The notes: generated from the sequence alone by a model not told the origin. Counted from the first letter of the stretch, positions 8,359 through 18,489 are shown. The stretch is DNA of 64,000 bases from an uncultured Arenicella sp. (GCA_938048185.1 CALIVT010000002.1:1-64000); one strand, 5' to 3'. Translations and numbers: made by a program.

Positions 8359-8389
8359 AAAAAAGGCCCAGCGTCGCTGGGCCTTTTTT
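8359..8389 (+). terminator. Rho-independent terminator
   Basis: An 8-bp stem (GGCCCAGC / GCTGGGCC, loop GTC) is flanked by six A on the left and six T on the right. It follows the small secreted-protein gene and could also act on the other strand. Confidence 0.92.
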
Positions 8390-8518
8390 GTTGCTAATTA
8401 TTATTTCCAAATTGCCGAGCTGCTTTATACTTAAACCCCAAATTTTGAACCACAGCTCTTTCGAATTCGCGTTCATTTAACAGCTGTAGACTAACCATCT
8501 CGACACAGGAGTTACCCC

Positions 8519-8992
8519 ATGATCAAAGTAGGCGACAAGATTCCAGCAGCAACGATTACCGTAATTAATAAACAAGGCCAAGATAATGTGGCATCAAGTG
8601 ATTATTTCGCTGGCAAGAAAGTTGTTTTATTTGCGTTACCCGGCGCATTTACGCCAACGTGCTCAGAAGCCCACCTGCCTGGCTTTGTTGTGAAGCATGA
8701 CGATATTATCGCGAAAGGTGTAGACACCGTCGCGTGCCTGTCGGTTAATGATTCGTTTGTAATGAAATCATGGCAGGACGCTCAAAACGCCGAGCATTTA
8801 GACATGATCGCAGACGGTGGAGCAGCGCTAACTAAAGCAATGGATTTAGTTCTAGACACCGGGGACTTTGGCGGTATTCGCTCGCAACGCTACTCGATGA
8901 TTGTGGATGATGGCGTGGTAACTCATTTTAATGGCGAAAACGGCGGTGGCTATGAAGTCAGTGATGCTGAAACAATCCTGACTCAGCTTTAG
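8519..8992 (+). CDS. Peroxiredoxin, Prx5 type
   Basis: This thiol peroxidase reduces hydrogen peroxide and organic hydroperoxides in the cytoplasm. The 157-aa product has the Prx5 signature PGAFTPTCSEAHLPGF with peroxidatic Cys48 and the supporting Arg124 (IRSQRYSM). The only other Cys is Cys73 (VACLSVND), a position common in the family. No C-terminal resolving Cys is visible, so a 1-Cys mechanism or an external thiol donor is likely. There is no fused glutaredoxin. CAGGAG precedes the ATG. A terminator follows, so it is monocistronic. Confidence 0.94.
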   Translation: MIKVGDKIPAATITVINKQGQDNVASSDYFAGKKVVLFALPGAFTPTCSEAHLPGFVVKHDDIIAKGVDTVACLSVNDSFVMKSWQDAQNAEHLDMIADGGAALTKAMDLVLDTGDFGGIRSQRYSMIVDDGVVTHFNGENGGGYEVSDAETILTQL

Positions 8993-9057
8993 GCCTTCAT
9001 AAAGCCAATTTTGGCTAGGTACTCTACCTGGATAAAAAGGCAAGTCATAAAGAGAAT

Positions 9058-9119
9058 AGTGTGGCAAATCATCGCAAAGCTATGCCCCAATGAGCGATAA
9101 GCTGCCACGCTGTTTTTTT
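9058..9119 (+). terminator. Rho-independent terminator with a long composite stem
   Basis: AGTGTGGCA (9058-9066) pairs with TGCCACGCT (9103-9111) over 9 bp with one G-U. ATCGC and GCGAT form an inner stem. Seven T follow at 9113-9119. It ends the peroxiredoxin transcript at the junction with a convergent gene. Confidence 0.8.
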
Positions 9120-9120
9120 A

Positions 9121-9582
9121 CTACTCCACGCCCATTGGCACGCCCAGTTGCCCGTTTGGCTCATAACGAGTTGCGCATTGATTGTTCTCACACACCAGAG
9201 TCGGGGCGGAATGATAGACACAAGGACTCATGAGCTTATTTAGCGCATTAAGCTTACTGTCTACTTCCTTGCTGCGCTCGGCTAAGTGAATGAGCTCGGC
9301 TATTTTATCCTTGCCGATTGCCTGCGAATACGCGAGGTAACTCGCTGGCCCGCCGCATGCCATGCTGCCGACTGGGGTAATCGCACAATCGGACGCAGAG
9401 CTGCAACTTTTGTCGCTGAGCAGGTCGTTCATCTGAGAATAGACTTGGGCTTGCTCCGCGCGTAACTTGCCTTCTTCGGAACCCGTGACACAGCCGCTAA
9501 ATAGTAGCGTGGCCGTTGCAAACAACCAAAACGATCTCCTTGGTGGCGTGGCAAGGCGTTTCTTGACAGGCTTATATAACAT
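9121..9582 (-). CDS. Lipoprotein of unknown function, Cys-rich
   Basis: The 153-aa product has a basic N terminus and a lipobox LFSGC at about residues 27-31, so it should be lipid-anchored. The mature part has six further Cys, including a CSSASDC segment, a MACGGPASYLAYS segment, and the C-terminal pair in LVCENNQCATRYEP. This pattern (paired Cys, central CGGP, C-terminal CxxxxC) recurs in small hypothetical lipoproteins and suggests disulfides in the periplasm. I cannot name a function. It converges with the peroxiredoxin gene at a shared terminator. Confidence 0.8.
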   Translation of the reverse strand: MLYKPVKKRLATPPRRSFWLFATATLLFSGCVTGSEEGKLRAEQAQVYSQMNDLLSDKSCSSASDCAITPVGSMACGGPASYLAYSQAIGKDKIAELIHLAERSKEVDSKLNALNKLMSPCVYHSAPTLVCENNQCATRYEPNGQLGVPMGVE

Positions 9583-9676
9583 TAGTTACTCCGATCAAAT
9601 TAGCGACATAGAGTAATAGCTTAAAGTAGCGAATTGCGGATCAAGCCTTGTATGACACAAACATAATTTGCCGCGC

Positions 9677-9994
9677 TCACATCGACATCTCAACTATTTC
9701 AGATAACTCTAAAGAGCCGCCAACCTTGAGATAAGGGCAATCTCTGACCACAAGCAGCGCGGCATCATAGCTCTCGGCCTGAATCAGGCTATAGCCTGAC
9801 ATAGTAGTAGCGCTGCCCGCACTTAGCGCACCGGCTGAGTTAATAACGTGAGTGTTTTTCAAAGGGTTAGCAGGGCTAAGCAAAGACTCACCTAAGGAAG
9901 CCATCCACTGTTTATACTCAGCCATGTGTTGCTGACCTTCTTGCGGGCTCATAGGCTTCGGCGAGCCTAAGTAGCTAATCATATAATTTGGCAT
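9677..9994 (-). CDS. YCII-related domain protein
   Basis: The 105-aa product has the pattern of the YCII/DGPF superfamily: MPNYMISYLGSPKPMSPQEG at the start, an Ala/Gly-rich middle and ESYDAALLVVRDCPYLKVGG-SLELSEIVEM at the end. These are small dimeric ferredoxin-like folds. Relatives occur as stand-alone proteins or next to sigma factors, mostly without known activity. No sigma factor is adjacent here. The neighbours are a lipoprotein downstream and an aldo/keto reductase upstream, both on the minus strand. Confidence 0.8.
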   Translation of the reverse strand: MPNYMISYLGSPKPMSPQEGQQHMAEYKQWMASLGESLLSPANPLKNTHVINSAGALSAGSATTMSGYSLIQAESYDAALLVVRDCPYLKVGGSLELSEIVEMSM

Positions 9995-10076
9995 CGCTAT
10001 TCTCCGTCATTTAAGGGCCCAAGAGATAGTTTCTCGGTTAACCGTGATTAGTGACCATAAGAACCATAGACCACGA

Positions 10077-11129
10077 TTAAAAAGGTTGCGGGTATTGTTT
10101 GATTACCGCACCGACCTCTTGCAAAATTTCGTCTGAAAGGGCGACATCGTACGCGCTGAGATCCTCTTTTAATTGCGCCATCGAGGTCGCACCAATAATC
10201 GTAGAGGTAACGCCCGTAAATTGGAATACCCACGCCAAGCTCAACTGAACTAGGCTAAGTCCATGCTTGTCAGCAATGGCTTGATACGCCGCTATCGCTT
10301 GGTGCGAGTGCGCAGTGTCACGGAATATGCCATTGCGCTGCAACATCGTCCAACGGCAACCCTCAGGCTTAGCACCATTCGCGTATTTGCCCGATAGTGC
10401 ACCGCCGGCTATCGGCGACCACGGCAAATAGGCGACACCATTAAGAATGCAATTCTCAATTAAATACGGCCAGTCTTTAAGGTGCAATAAACTGAATTCA
10501 TTTTGAACCGAAACCATCTTTGGTAGGCCGTGATCTTTTGCCAGTTGCAGATACTTGCTGATACCCCAGGGCGTGTCATCGGACAAGCCACAATGACGGA
10601 TCTTACCGTCTTGCATCGCATCATTAAGCGCGTTGAGTATGTCCAACATGCCAGCTTCTTCTGCCGCGGCATCGGTCTCAAGCGGGTTTATGTGGCCCGG
10701 CCAGTGGCGTGAGAAATGCGGGGTTACTCGATTCGGCCAATGCAATTGATATAGGTCAATATAATCGGTCTTCAAGCGTTGCAACGAGCCGTCGATCGCA
10801 GCCTTAACACTCGCGCCAGTGATTGCGCCGCCATCGCGCACCCAGGGCACACCATTGCCTGCTATTTTCGAGGCTAAAACTAAATTCTCACGTTTACCCG
10901 GATTCGCTTCAAACCAGTTACCAATTATCTTTTCGGTTGCACCAAATTTTTCTTTACTCGGTGGCACTGAATACATCTCAGCGGTGTCGATGAAGTTAAT
11001 ACCAACATCAACTGCGTAATCGAGTTGCTCAAACGCCTGCTCTTGGGTGTTCTGCAACCCCCAGGTCATCGAGCCTAGGCACACTTCGGTGACACTCAAG
11101 TCACTGCTTCCGAGTTTTATTTTTTTCAT
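10077..11129 (-). CDS. tas: Tas-type NADPH-dependent aldo/keto reductase
   Basis: The 350-aa product aligns by eye along its whole length with the E. coli Tas group of aldo/keto reductases. It begins with LGSSDLSVTEVCLGSMTWGLQNT. The catalytic tetrad can be seen: Asp and Tyr in FIDTAEMYSVPP (about 46-57), Lys in LVLASKIAG (about 87) and His in LYQLHW (about 130). The NADPH-binding end carries IIGATSMAQLKEDL. The physiological substrate is unknown. It lies on the same strand as the downstream YCII gene with an 80-nt gap. Confidence 0.9.
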   Translation of the reverse strand: MKKIKLGSSDLSVTEVCLGSMTWGLQNTQEQAFEQLDYAVDVGINFIDTAEMYSVPPSKEKFGATEKIIGNWFEANPGKRENLVLASKIAGNGVPWVRDGGAITGASVKAAIDGSLQRLKTDYIDLYQLHWPNRVTPHFSRHWPGHINPLETDAAAEEAGMLDILNALNDAMQDGKIRHCGLSDDTPWGISKYLQLAKDHGLPKMVSVQNEFSLLHLKDWPYLIENCILNGVAYLPWSPIAGGALSGKYANGAKPEGCRWTMLQRNGIFRDTAHSHQAIAAYQAIADKHGLSLVQLSLAWVFQFTGVTSTIIGATSMAQLKEDLSAYDVALSDEILQEVGAVIKQYPQPF

Positions 11130-11190
11130 GCTACTTATATTTTGGATATTTTAGAATTTGGTTTTAAATATTTAGAGTTTCGATTTAGGT

Positions 11191-14100
11191 TCAATTTTCG
11201 GTGGTCAGAGACTCGTTGTCACCAACATAAGGCCAACTAATCAACTCTTTTAAGAGCGGAAAGTATACAGCGAGTTTTATCGGTCGTTCATCGAGTTGCT
11301 GTAATAAACTACCGTACTTTTCCAGTTGCGGCTTATGCCGAGCCTCTACCTGCTCACGCGCAAACGTCGCGACGTCACCTTGATCATGTGGTGTGCTTTT
11401 ATAATCCACGATCCAGCGAACGTTGTGCTCGTCAACAAAGGTGCGATCAATACGATAGGTTTTGACACTACCCTGTTCGACCGCAGACAAGGCAAACTCA
11501 TTTTGTTGTTCTGGATAGTCATTAAACAAGAAGTGTGCTTGCGTATGCGTTTGGATATTTCGCACCGCAGTGTGTAGGCGCTGTAAAGCGTACTCTATTT
11601 TCTGCACCGGCACTCTCAGCTCTAGTAATTCGGCACGCCAACGATGTTCTAAGGCAGGTGTTATGTGCGCCGTTAACGCTTTTGACCCTCGGTGTTGCAA
11701 CCAGCCGTGCAAAATAATACCAACGCCCTTGGCGACCGAGGTCGCCCAATCGTATTCTTTTAGCTCCTCGCGATCGGGTACGTCCGGTGCGCTATTGAGT
11801 TGTTGCTGGACTTCCCAAACAATTGACTCAACATGAGATCGTGAATAATCGTCCGGCAATCGCAGCAGAGTTTGGGGTAGGTCGTCACTGTCCTCGGGCA
11901 GCTCAGAAGCCACATCAATGACGTCGAATTGGTCTTGCACTGCATCCCATACCGTTGCGAGCAAACTGCTCTTGATTGGCTTAAGAATGTCACCGGTGCT
12001 TTCGCTGCGCTTCGCGCGCGCGAGTAACACCAGCTTTTGTTCCGCGCGAGTGGCGGCTACATACATCAGCCGCACTGACTCGTTAGCAGCGCGCTTAGCC
12101 TCTAGATATCGCAGGTACTGATAATGTGCGCTTACCGAATTTTGCTTAGACTTTCCTTGATCGTTACTTGGACGGCTAAACGGCGCAAGCAATAAACTTG
12201 AGTTTCCTTTTTCCGTTTGCGCTTCGGCCCACATTAAGACTTCTTTGTCATTGTTCGCCGACGCGCTCGCCAAGCTTGGTAAAATCACGGTGTGGTATTG
12301 CAAGCCCTTAGCCTTGTGCATGGTCGAGACAATCACCTTGGGCTCATCGTTCAGCGCGTAAGTTTTCGGCTGGGCAAACAAACCCTCTAAGGCTTTTTCC
12401 AACTCTCGCATCGACGTCAAGTCACCACCGCGCTCTAGACCCTCAATCAGCGTGAACACCATCTCAACATCATCAATATTCGCATCGAATAAGGTGTCCT
12501 GGCCACCTAACGACACCCAGGTCCAGCGAGTCAAACTCGCTAACGAAACTTTTTGGTATTGCTGCATAGCGCGCTGCATGATAGTCATAAAACGCTGCAA
12601 ACGCGGGTTCGAGCCTAAACCTTCCTCGGCCGCCCCTAAAGCCAGTCTCGATTGGCTTTGTAGTTGCGCCCATACTGTCTGATCTTGCCGTCCAACCAAT
12701 AGTTTAAGGTCGGATAAGGACAGACCGCACCAAGGACCGCGCAGTAGCGCCAGCCAGGCGACTCGGTCATCAACTCGGCAAATTGCTTTACATAGGGCCA
12801 ATGCATCGATTACCGCTTGCTGGTCTGCAAGCGGTTGGATATCAAGGCCAGTATAGTGAATGCCTGCCTGATCTAACATCGGTAATACCAAGTCGAGTTG
12901 TGAGCGCGCACGCACCAAAATTGCGACTCTGTCCTGCGCGCTTGGCAACTGCTCAATGGCTGCTGTGACCGCATCAAGCAGCAACTCAGCTTCGTGCTCT
13001 TTGCTGCTCGCTAAGTAGTATTCACACGACTCGTAATTGTCGGTTTCTCGGCAGCTCGCCTGAGCGTAAGTGATTGCACCTGAAAGCACGTCATCGCGCC
13101 TCGGAAAGCTTTGTTCGAAAGTGCGATTAAACCAGTTCACTAAGCTATTTGATGAACGGAAGTTCTCGGTCAAGCGAAGAGGGTGAATAGCGACATTCGG
13201 AAAAATTTCAGTATTATCGTTATCCGTGACCTGCAAAAACAAACTAACGTCCGCCTCGCGAAAACGATAGATAGATTGCATTGGGTCACCAACCAAGAAT
13301 AGCGTTTTGTGCTGATTCTCAGCCTCAGATTCCGCTTCCCGCGCACCCCAACCTAGGGTAAGCTTTTTCAGCAATTCGATTTGTCCGTGCGAGGTATCTT
13401 GAAACTCGTCGACCAGAATGTGCTGTAGGTGGTGATCCATGCGCAAACCCAAATCGGTTGGTTTATCGAGCTCTTGCAACGCGAGGTTGGCGCGTTGAGT
13501 AACCTCACTATGATCACATTCGCCAGTGGCTCGGAAACGTAATTGCAATAAGGCGGCAAGCGATTTGAGCACTTTTTCTAAGGCCAACATCTGCTGCCAA
13601 TCCGCCTCACTAAAACGCGTATCTGGCAATTCTTTCGTTTCCACTAAAGCGTCCAATAATAGGGGGTCATCGGCAAACTCAGCGAGCATGTCATGCAGTC
13701 TATTAGTGGGGGCTGTCTTCGCTTCAAAGCCTTGTCGTATATCGACTTTTTTTCTAAGTGCCGAGCCGGTTAGCAGCATTGTTGCAAGCCCACGCCAGTG
13801 CTCTACGCTAAGCGCGTCGCCCACTTGGAACTCCAAGAAAGAGTGCAGATGACCTGCGTGTCCGTGCTTGCCTAAAAAGTTCGGTGCTGCATATACCGCT
13901 AAGCCCACCAGCTCATCGATTGTCGCTTGCGGCAACAGACTACTGAACGCCTTGACTTGTTGATCAGCAATAGTCTGCCACGCCAGTTCAAGGCTCTCGC
14001 GCATGGCGCTCAAATCACTGTGTACTAGATGTCGCAGCCATTGGTCGCGCTTGGCGAGCATTGACGAAAACAATGTGCGCGCTTTGTTGTAGTTAAAATC

Positions 14101-14631
14101 CAACTCCAACATCACCGCACTTAGAGATGGTATGAGGGCCGAACTTGGATCGAGAAACTCGTTAAATAATTGCTCAATCGCCGAGGCATAATGTTGCTCG
14201 GCTTGGTCGGTGGTTTGCGGTCGATCACCAAGCCGGCTCAACCACGGCATGCTGCTAGTCAGCTTGGCGCAAAAGGAATCAATGGTTAACACTTGTAATT
14301 GATGCGGCGTATCAAGTAAACGCCATGTGTGCTTGCGGTCTTGCGTTAATACTGCCTGAGCTAAATCAATACCGTGTTGTTCGAAAGCATCATCGCTACG
14401 CCTATTTTGCTCGGCATGACTCAGCAACTCGACTAAACGTTCGCGCATTTCAGCGGTGGCTTTGCGCGTAAACGTGATCGCGAGCACTTGCTGCGGCGCA
14501 TCGACCGTTGCCAACAGGGTTAACATGCGGTACACCAACAAGCCGGTTTTACCCGACCCGGCTGGCGCTTGCACGATAAAAGAGCGCTGGGGGTCGAGCG
14601 CCGCTTGGCGCGCGCTTAAGTCGCTAATCAT
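11191..14631 (-). CDS. AddA/RecB-like UvrD-family helicase with C-terminal nuclease domain
   Basis: This 1146-aa protein is a superfamily 1A helicase fused to a RecB-type nuclease. Motifs are Walker A (APAGSGKT, 22-29), motif Ia (AITFTRKATAEMRERL), the DEFQDT box (about 410), GDPMQSIYRFREAD, VSTMHKAKGLQYHTVILP and YVAATRAEQKLVLLA. Near residue 1075, RTFVDE...WIVDYKS is the D...DxK nuclease centre. It overlaps the upstream nuclease gene by 4 nt (ATGA), so the two are translationally coupled and probably form a two-subunit AddAB-like break-resection enzyme. It is too divergent to call canonical addA. RecBCD is not in this window. Confidence 0.88.
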   Translation of the reverse strand: MISDLSARQAALDPQRSFIVQAPAGSGKTGLLVYRMLTLLATVDAPQQVLAITFTRKATAEMRERLVELLSHAEQNRRSDDAFEQHGIDLAQAVLTQDRKHTWRLLDTPHQLQVLTIDSFCAKLTSSMPWLSRLGDRPQTTDQAEQHYASAIEQLFNEFLDPSSALIPSLSAVMLELDFNYNKARTLFSSMLAKRDQWLRHLVHSDLSAMRESLELAWQTIADQQVKAFSSLLPQATIDELVGLAVYAAPNFLGKHGHAGHLHSFLEFQVGDALSVEHWRGLATMLLTGSALRKKVDIRQGFEAKTAPTNRLHDMLAEFADDPLLLDALVETKELPDTRFSEADWQQMLALEKVLKSLAALLQLRFRATGECDHSEVTQRANLALQELDKPTDLGLRMDHHLQHILVDEFQDTSHGQIELLKKLTLGWGAREAESEAENQHKTLFLVGDPMQSIYRFREADVSLFLQVTDNDNTEIFPNVAIHPLRLTENFRSSNSLVNWFNRTFEQSFPRRDDVLSGAITYAQASCRETDNYESCEYYLASSKEHEAELLLDAVTAAIEQLPSAQDRVAILVRARSQLDLVLPMLDQAGIHYTGLDIQPLADQQAVIDALALCKAICRVDDRVAWLALLRGPWCGLSLSDLKLLVGRQDQTVWAQLQSQSRLALGAAEEGLGSNPRLQRFMTIMQRAMQQYQKVSLASLTRWTWVSLGGQDTLFDANIDDVEMVFTLIEGLERGGDLTSMRELEKALEGLFAQPKTYALNDEPKVIVSTMHKAKGLQYHTVILPSLASASANNDKEVLMWAEAQTEKGNSSLLLAPFSRPSNDQGKSKQNSVSAHYQYLRYLEAKRAANESVRLMYVAATRAEQKLVLLARAKRSESTGDILKPIKSSLLATVWDAVQDQFDVIDVASELPEDSDDLPQTLLRLPDDYSRSHVESIVWEVQQQLNSAPDVPDREELKEYDWATSVAKGVGIILHGWLQHRGSKALTAHITPALEHRWRAELLELRVPVQKIEYALQRLHTAVRNIQTHTQAHFLFNDYPEQQNEFALSAVEQGSVKTYRIDRTFVDEHNVRWIVDYKSTPHDQGDVATFAREQVEARHKPQLEKYGSLLQQLDERPIKLAVYFPLLKELISWPYVGDNESLTTEN

Positions 14632-17444
14632 AACGGCTCTCTGCCTGACTCGGTCGGTGCGGTTTGCGTTGTTGCCGGTTGCGCACTCGCTGGATTCAAG
14701 TTAGCGTGACCTGTTTTTGAATAGTCTCTTAATTGCGAAACTCGGCATACCGCGTGTAATTCACAATACTGGCACGTGGTTTTATCAATCGGATTTACCG
14801 CGGCGTAACCCGCTAGAAAGTCTTCGGCGAGTCGCGTAAAAATCACAGGCCAACCGGCTCGACTTTGCACCCACTTGTCGGCAACTTTTTTCGATGCCGT
14901 GCTTTCTTTACGAAAGATTCCGGTTTCCGACAATTCGATAAACTTAGCCTCTCCCGGCTTTAGTGAGGCATAGGCTACCCCTGACGTTGGAGTGTGTTTT
15001 TGCTTGTCCAACGCCAACGCATAGAGCGGCATTTGGGGGCTCTTGAGGCGCTCGCCTAGCCAATCATTGCGATTCACCGCACCGGTCTTATAGTCAATGA
15101 TAACGCTCCGCCCATCGGCGGTTAAATCGACCCGGTCAATAATATAGCGATACGAAATACCACCAAATTCACCTTCGCGCTGCTCTTCACGCTCGACCAC
15201 CGAGAACGAGGTCGGGCGTTGCGACTCAACGTCGAGCCAATCGAACAGCAGATTTTCTAAACGTGCGCGCTCATGTCCTAACAGACTTAGCTTCTCATTG
15301 CTTAATCTGAGCGAGCCGTCGTTAATGGTGCGCTCGACCAGGTCGCGCAGCAGCTCACGGCGCGCATCGATATCAAGACTGAGTAAATTTTCTTGGGTTT
15401 GCAGAACTTGCCACAACCGGTCGAGCAAGTGGTGCACAATATTACCTCGATCCAGCCCATCCAAACCAAACTCCGCTTCGTCATCTCGGTAAAAACCCAA
15501 CTGATGAGTCACAAACGCTTTAAACGCGCAATTCGACTGATTTTCAAATATTCTAGAACCACCTTTTGCGCGACCAGGCTCTAACCACGCCGGACCTTGA
15601 ATGTCCACATAAGGCTCAAGTGCGCGTTTATTTGCAATAGCATTTGAGCTGGGCTCAGCAGCAACAAACACGTGACTACGAAATAGAGGCGACACCTGCA
15701 TACTGATTTCGCGGTTCGTCTCATTAGTTGACGCATAAGAGATAATTCGATGTGCTGAGCACGCTAGCAAGTTGTCCAGCACCGACTTGGTGTGCTCAAA
15801 GCTACTTTCAGCATTCGCATTGGGGTGCCCCACCTTGACCAAAAACCGATTTGCGATAAAGGCATCGTGGCGCGGTGGCGACGGGTAGTCTTGATGCATG
15901 CCAGTCAAAATACACGTATCCACTTCTCGACCACTGGCCTCAAACAAACCACTGATCACCAACGGCGCAGCCACACCTTTAGGCAGGAAAACGGTATTTT
16001 GCGTCAGCTGCCGCAACAACTCTAGCGCCCGAGTCAAACCAACACGTGTCTGCACTGAAGCTAAGCTGGCAAACTCCTCGAGCACGCCGTTCCAGCGGTT
16101 CAACAGTTGATATTCAAGTGAGTTCATTTGCGCATCGTCAACTTGAGTGCGCCAGCCCCAAGCGGTCAACCAATCGCTTAGTACCCTTGCCCACTCGACA
16201 AACGACAGCGCTGAATAATCTGATGTAGACTTAGCGTCGCGTAGGCTCTGCTGCACGGCTTGACGCCTCTCAACCAATGACTGAAGGTGACCGAACAATG
16301 GCGAGCTTTCTGGCGTCTGATCTGCGCCTTGATCGCGCTGACTGCCGTGCTCTAAACATTGTTGATACAGACTTGGAAGCTGATCAAGCATCACACTGTG
16401 AATGCGCTGGCGCGCAAGCCAAGTCTCAAAAATTCGAGTTTCTGGTGCATATTGCGCACATAGATTTAGGTAACGACTGCGCAGCACGAAACCAAGGTCG
16501 AGCATAGTAGTCTTATTTTTCAGCAAACCAATCACACTAAGCGCCGCCTCAATCGGGGCTAGCTCGGTTAGTGGCTTACCTAAACTAAGGCGATACACCG
16601 AGTTATTATTGAGTACATCAAGCGGTGATTCCGACGCGTAAAAGACATCGCGCGCCAACTCTTGAACCTGGTTTTGGCGATGCTGTAGGTCTGGTATTAT
16701 CAGACTCAAGCGGTGATCTGGGTTTTGTTCTAAAGTGCGACGCGCATGAATTAAGGCGGCTTTTATTTCCGCAGCGGCATCGGGATAACAATAGTAATGC
16801 TCGGAGCGGCTAGGCACGTGCGGTTGATGATGCTCAACGTCAATACCATTAGTGCGCGCAGCCTCAATATGTTTTTGTTGCGCGGCATTAACTAAATCAT
16901 AGGATACAAATACGAGCTGTTGAAAGGGGTAATCTAGAGCCGAATCCGACAAGGCACTTAGTAATAGACTTTCATCGACTAGGTAGCGCTTGTCCAACAA
17001 GGCAGTGTAGGCTCGTGCCCAAGCAATAAATTGCTCGGTGTCAGCAACATGATCTAGTGCTAATTGCTCAGCGTCGACTCGCCACTCATGCATCAGCTTC
17101 CAACTGCGCTGAACTGCGCGCACTGTTTGTTGCACATTGAGCAGCGCTAACTCATCTTCTTGCCGACGTGTCGCCTCGATAATCCGTGTCCATAAGAGCG
17201 AAGCTTGTGATGAACTAATTAAGGTGTTCGCTTTTAACAAGTCACGATTGTGTTGCCAGACGAGCCTGACATAATCAGACCAAACTAAAATATTAGGCGC
17301 GGCCCACACTGTTTGACCCTGGCGCGTGCGCGCGAGTGCAATACGTTCATTTAGCTCATTCGCCAAACTCCGCGTAGGCACGATCAATGCCGTGGTTTGC
17401 AGTGAATACGTTTGTTCTAAATTGCCGAGCCATTGATCGTCCAT
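14628..17444 (-). CDS. AddB-like PD-(D/E)XK nuclease, probable DNA repair protein
   Basis: The 938-aa protein matches the group annotated in proteobacteria as a probable DNA repair protein, a relative of AddB. The N terminus is an inactive helicase-like region: TTALIVPTRSLANELNERI sits where a Walker A would be. The C-terminal nuclease shows IDRVDL...IIDYKTG (about 770-790). Four Cys are arranged as an AddB/Cas4-type Fe-S staple: one before the nuclease (SNCAFKAF, about 639) and three near 890-899 (TTCQYCELHAVC). It is the first gene of the pair and its stop overlaps the helicase start. Confidence 0.85.
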   Translation of the reverse strand: MDDQWLGNLEQTYSLQTTALIVPTRSLANELNERIALARTRQGQTVWAAPNILVWSDYVRLVWQHNRDLLKANTLISSSQASLLWTRIIEATRRQEDELALLNVQQTVRAVQRSWKLMHEWRVDAEQLALDHVADTEQFIAWARAYTALLDKRYLVDESLLLSALSDSALDYPFQQLVFVSYDLVNAAQQKHIEAARTNGIDVEHHQPHVPSRSEHYYCYPDAAAEIKAALIHARRTLEQNPDHRLSLIIPDLQHRQNQVQELARDVFYASESPLDVLNNNSVYRLSLGKPLTELAPIEAALSVIGLLKNKTTMLDLGFVLRSRYLNLCAQYAPETRIFETWLARQRIHSVMLDQLPSLYQQCLEHGSQRDQGADQTPESSPLFGHLQSLVERRQAVQQSLRDAKSTSDYSALSFVEWARVLSDWLTAWGWRTQVDDAQMNSLEYQLLNRWNGVLEEFASLASVQTRVGLTRALELLRQLTQNTVFLPKGVAAPLVISGLFEASGREVDTCILTGMHQDYPSPPRHDAFIANRFLVKVGHPNANAESSFEHTKSVLDNLLACSAHRIISYASTNETNREISMQVSPLFRSHVFVAAEPSSNAIANKRALEPYVDIQGPAWLEPGRAKGGSRIFENQSNCAFKAFVTHQLGFYRDDEAEFGLDGLDRGNIVHHLLDRLWQVLQTQENLLSLDIDARRELLRDLVERTINDGSLRLSNEKLSLLGHERARLENLLFDWLDVESQRPTSFSVVEREEQREGEFGGISYRYIIDRVDLTADGRSVIIDYKTGAVNRNDWLGERLKSPQMPLYALALDKQKHTPTSGVAYASLKPGEAKFIELSETGIFRKESTASKKVADKWVQSRAGWPVIFTRLAEDFLAGYAAVNPIDKTTCQYCELHAVCRVSQLRDYSKTGHANLNPASAQPATTQTAPTESGREPL

Positions 17445-17483
17445 GGCAGGAGTTTATCATCGCTAGCTCGCACATTGATAAAA

Positions 17484-18380
17484 CTACAACCCAAAGCTGA
17501 CCATACCGTCTTGCACCACATCGCCAACCACAGGGCTTGCTGCGGCACGCTCAAAAGCGGCATCAATTGCTTCAAACCGTTTCTGTGCAACCGCTCGCTG
17601 ATCTGGATGAGTAAAAATATACAGCTCGCCTTGCGTTATTGCTTCGACCACGCGTTTTGCTACCAGCTCAGCTGGAATACCATTCTCAACCAGTGTTGCC
17701 GCCGGGTTAACGGCTTTTTCAGCATCAGGGTTGTACGCGTCTTTGCGAGCACTGGAGTCTACCCGATGATGATCTTGGCGATTGCGTCCCGACAAATGAA
17801 TGCGCGTCTTTACAAATGCGGGGCAAAGCACCGAGACCTTAATGTTATACGGTTCTAGTTCTGCATGCCAAGACTCAGACATGCCGACCACCGCGACTTT
17901 AGTAGCGGTGTAAGCGCCCGCGTAAGGCACACCCACCATGCCAGCCATCGAAGCGACGTTAATCATCCAGCCACCTTCACCGTGCTGCTTAATTAAGGGC
18001 ACAATCGCTTGCGCGCCATACAACACGCCTTTTAGGTTGACGTCAATGACCCAATCCCAGTCTTTACAATTTGCACTTTCAAGTGGCCCGGGTGCCGACG
18101 CCACCCCGGCATTGTTAACCAACATATGAACCTTGCCGAAACGCGCGACTGCGGCGGCGCCCAGAGCGTGCCATTGATCTGGGTCGGTAACGTCCATCTT
18201 TTGCGCTAACACCGCAATACCTTCTCGCTCCAAACTAGCCGTCGCCAACCGCAATTGCGCGTCGTCTATATCGCCAAGTACTACGTTCATACCTTGGCGA
18301 CCCATGGCCTGCGCAATACCAAAGCCGATGCCCTCGGCACCACCGCTTACCAATACCGTTTTGCCACTAAATTCACTCAT
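17484..18380 (-). CDS. Short-chain dehydrogenase/reductase (SDR)
   Basis: A classical NAD(P)-dependent SDR of 298 aa. The nucleotide-binding loop is GGAEGIG (13-19), Asp37 (LGDIDD) hints at NAD preference, NNAG is at 89-92, and the catalytic residues are Ser144, Tyr157 and Lys161 (YTATK). A C-terminal extension (about 200-298) is longer than in minimal SDRs. I chose the ATG at 18380 (MSEFSGKTVLVSGG); an in-frame start at 18449 would add 23 unsupported residues. It is divergent from the speD operon. The substrate is unknown. Confidence 0.9.
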   Translation of the reverse strand: MSEFSGKTVLVSGGAEGIGFGIAQAMGRQGMNVVLGDIDDAQLRLATASLEREGIAVLAQKMDVTDPDQWHALGAAAVARFGKVHMLVNNAGVASAPGPLESANCKDWDWVIDVNLKGVLYGAQAIVPLIKQHGEGGWMINVASMAGMVGVPYAGAYTATKVAVVGMSESWHAELEPYNIKVSVLCPAFVKTRIHLSGRNRQDHHRVDSSARKDAYNPDAEKAVNPAATLVENGIPAELVAKRVVEAITQGELYIFTHPDQRAVAQKRFEAIDAAFERAAASPVVGDVVQDGMVSFGL

Positions 18381-18489
18381 GAGATTCTTACCCGCTTTTT
18401 CTCTTTTTACTTGGTTGTTTGTATTGTAGGCGTTCAAACCATCGAACACTGAGACGTATGCGACAGCTAATCCTAACCGGTAAGCGAAC

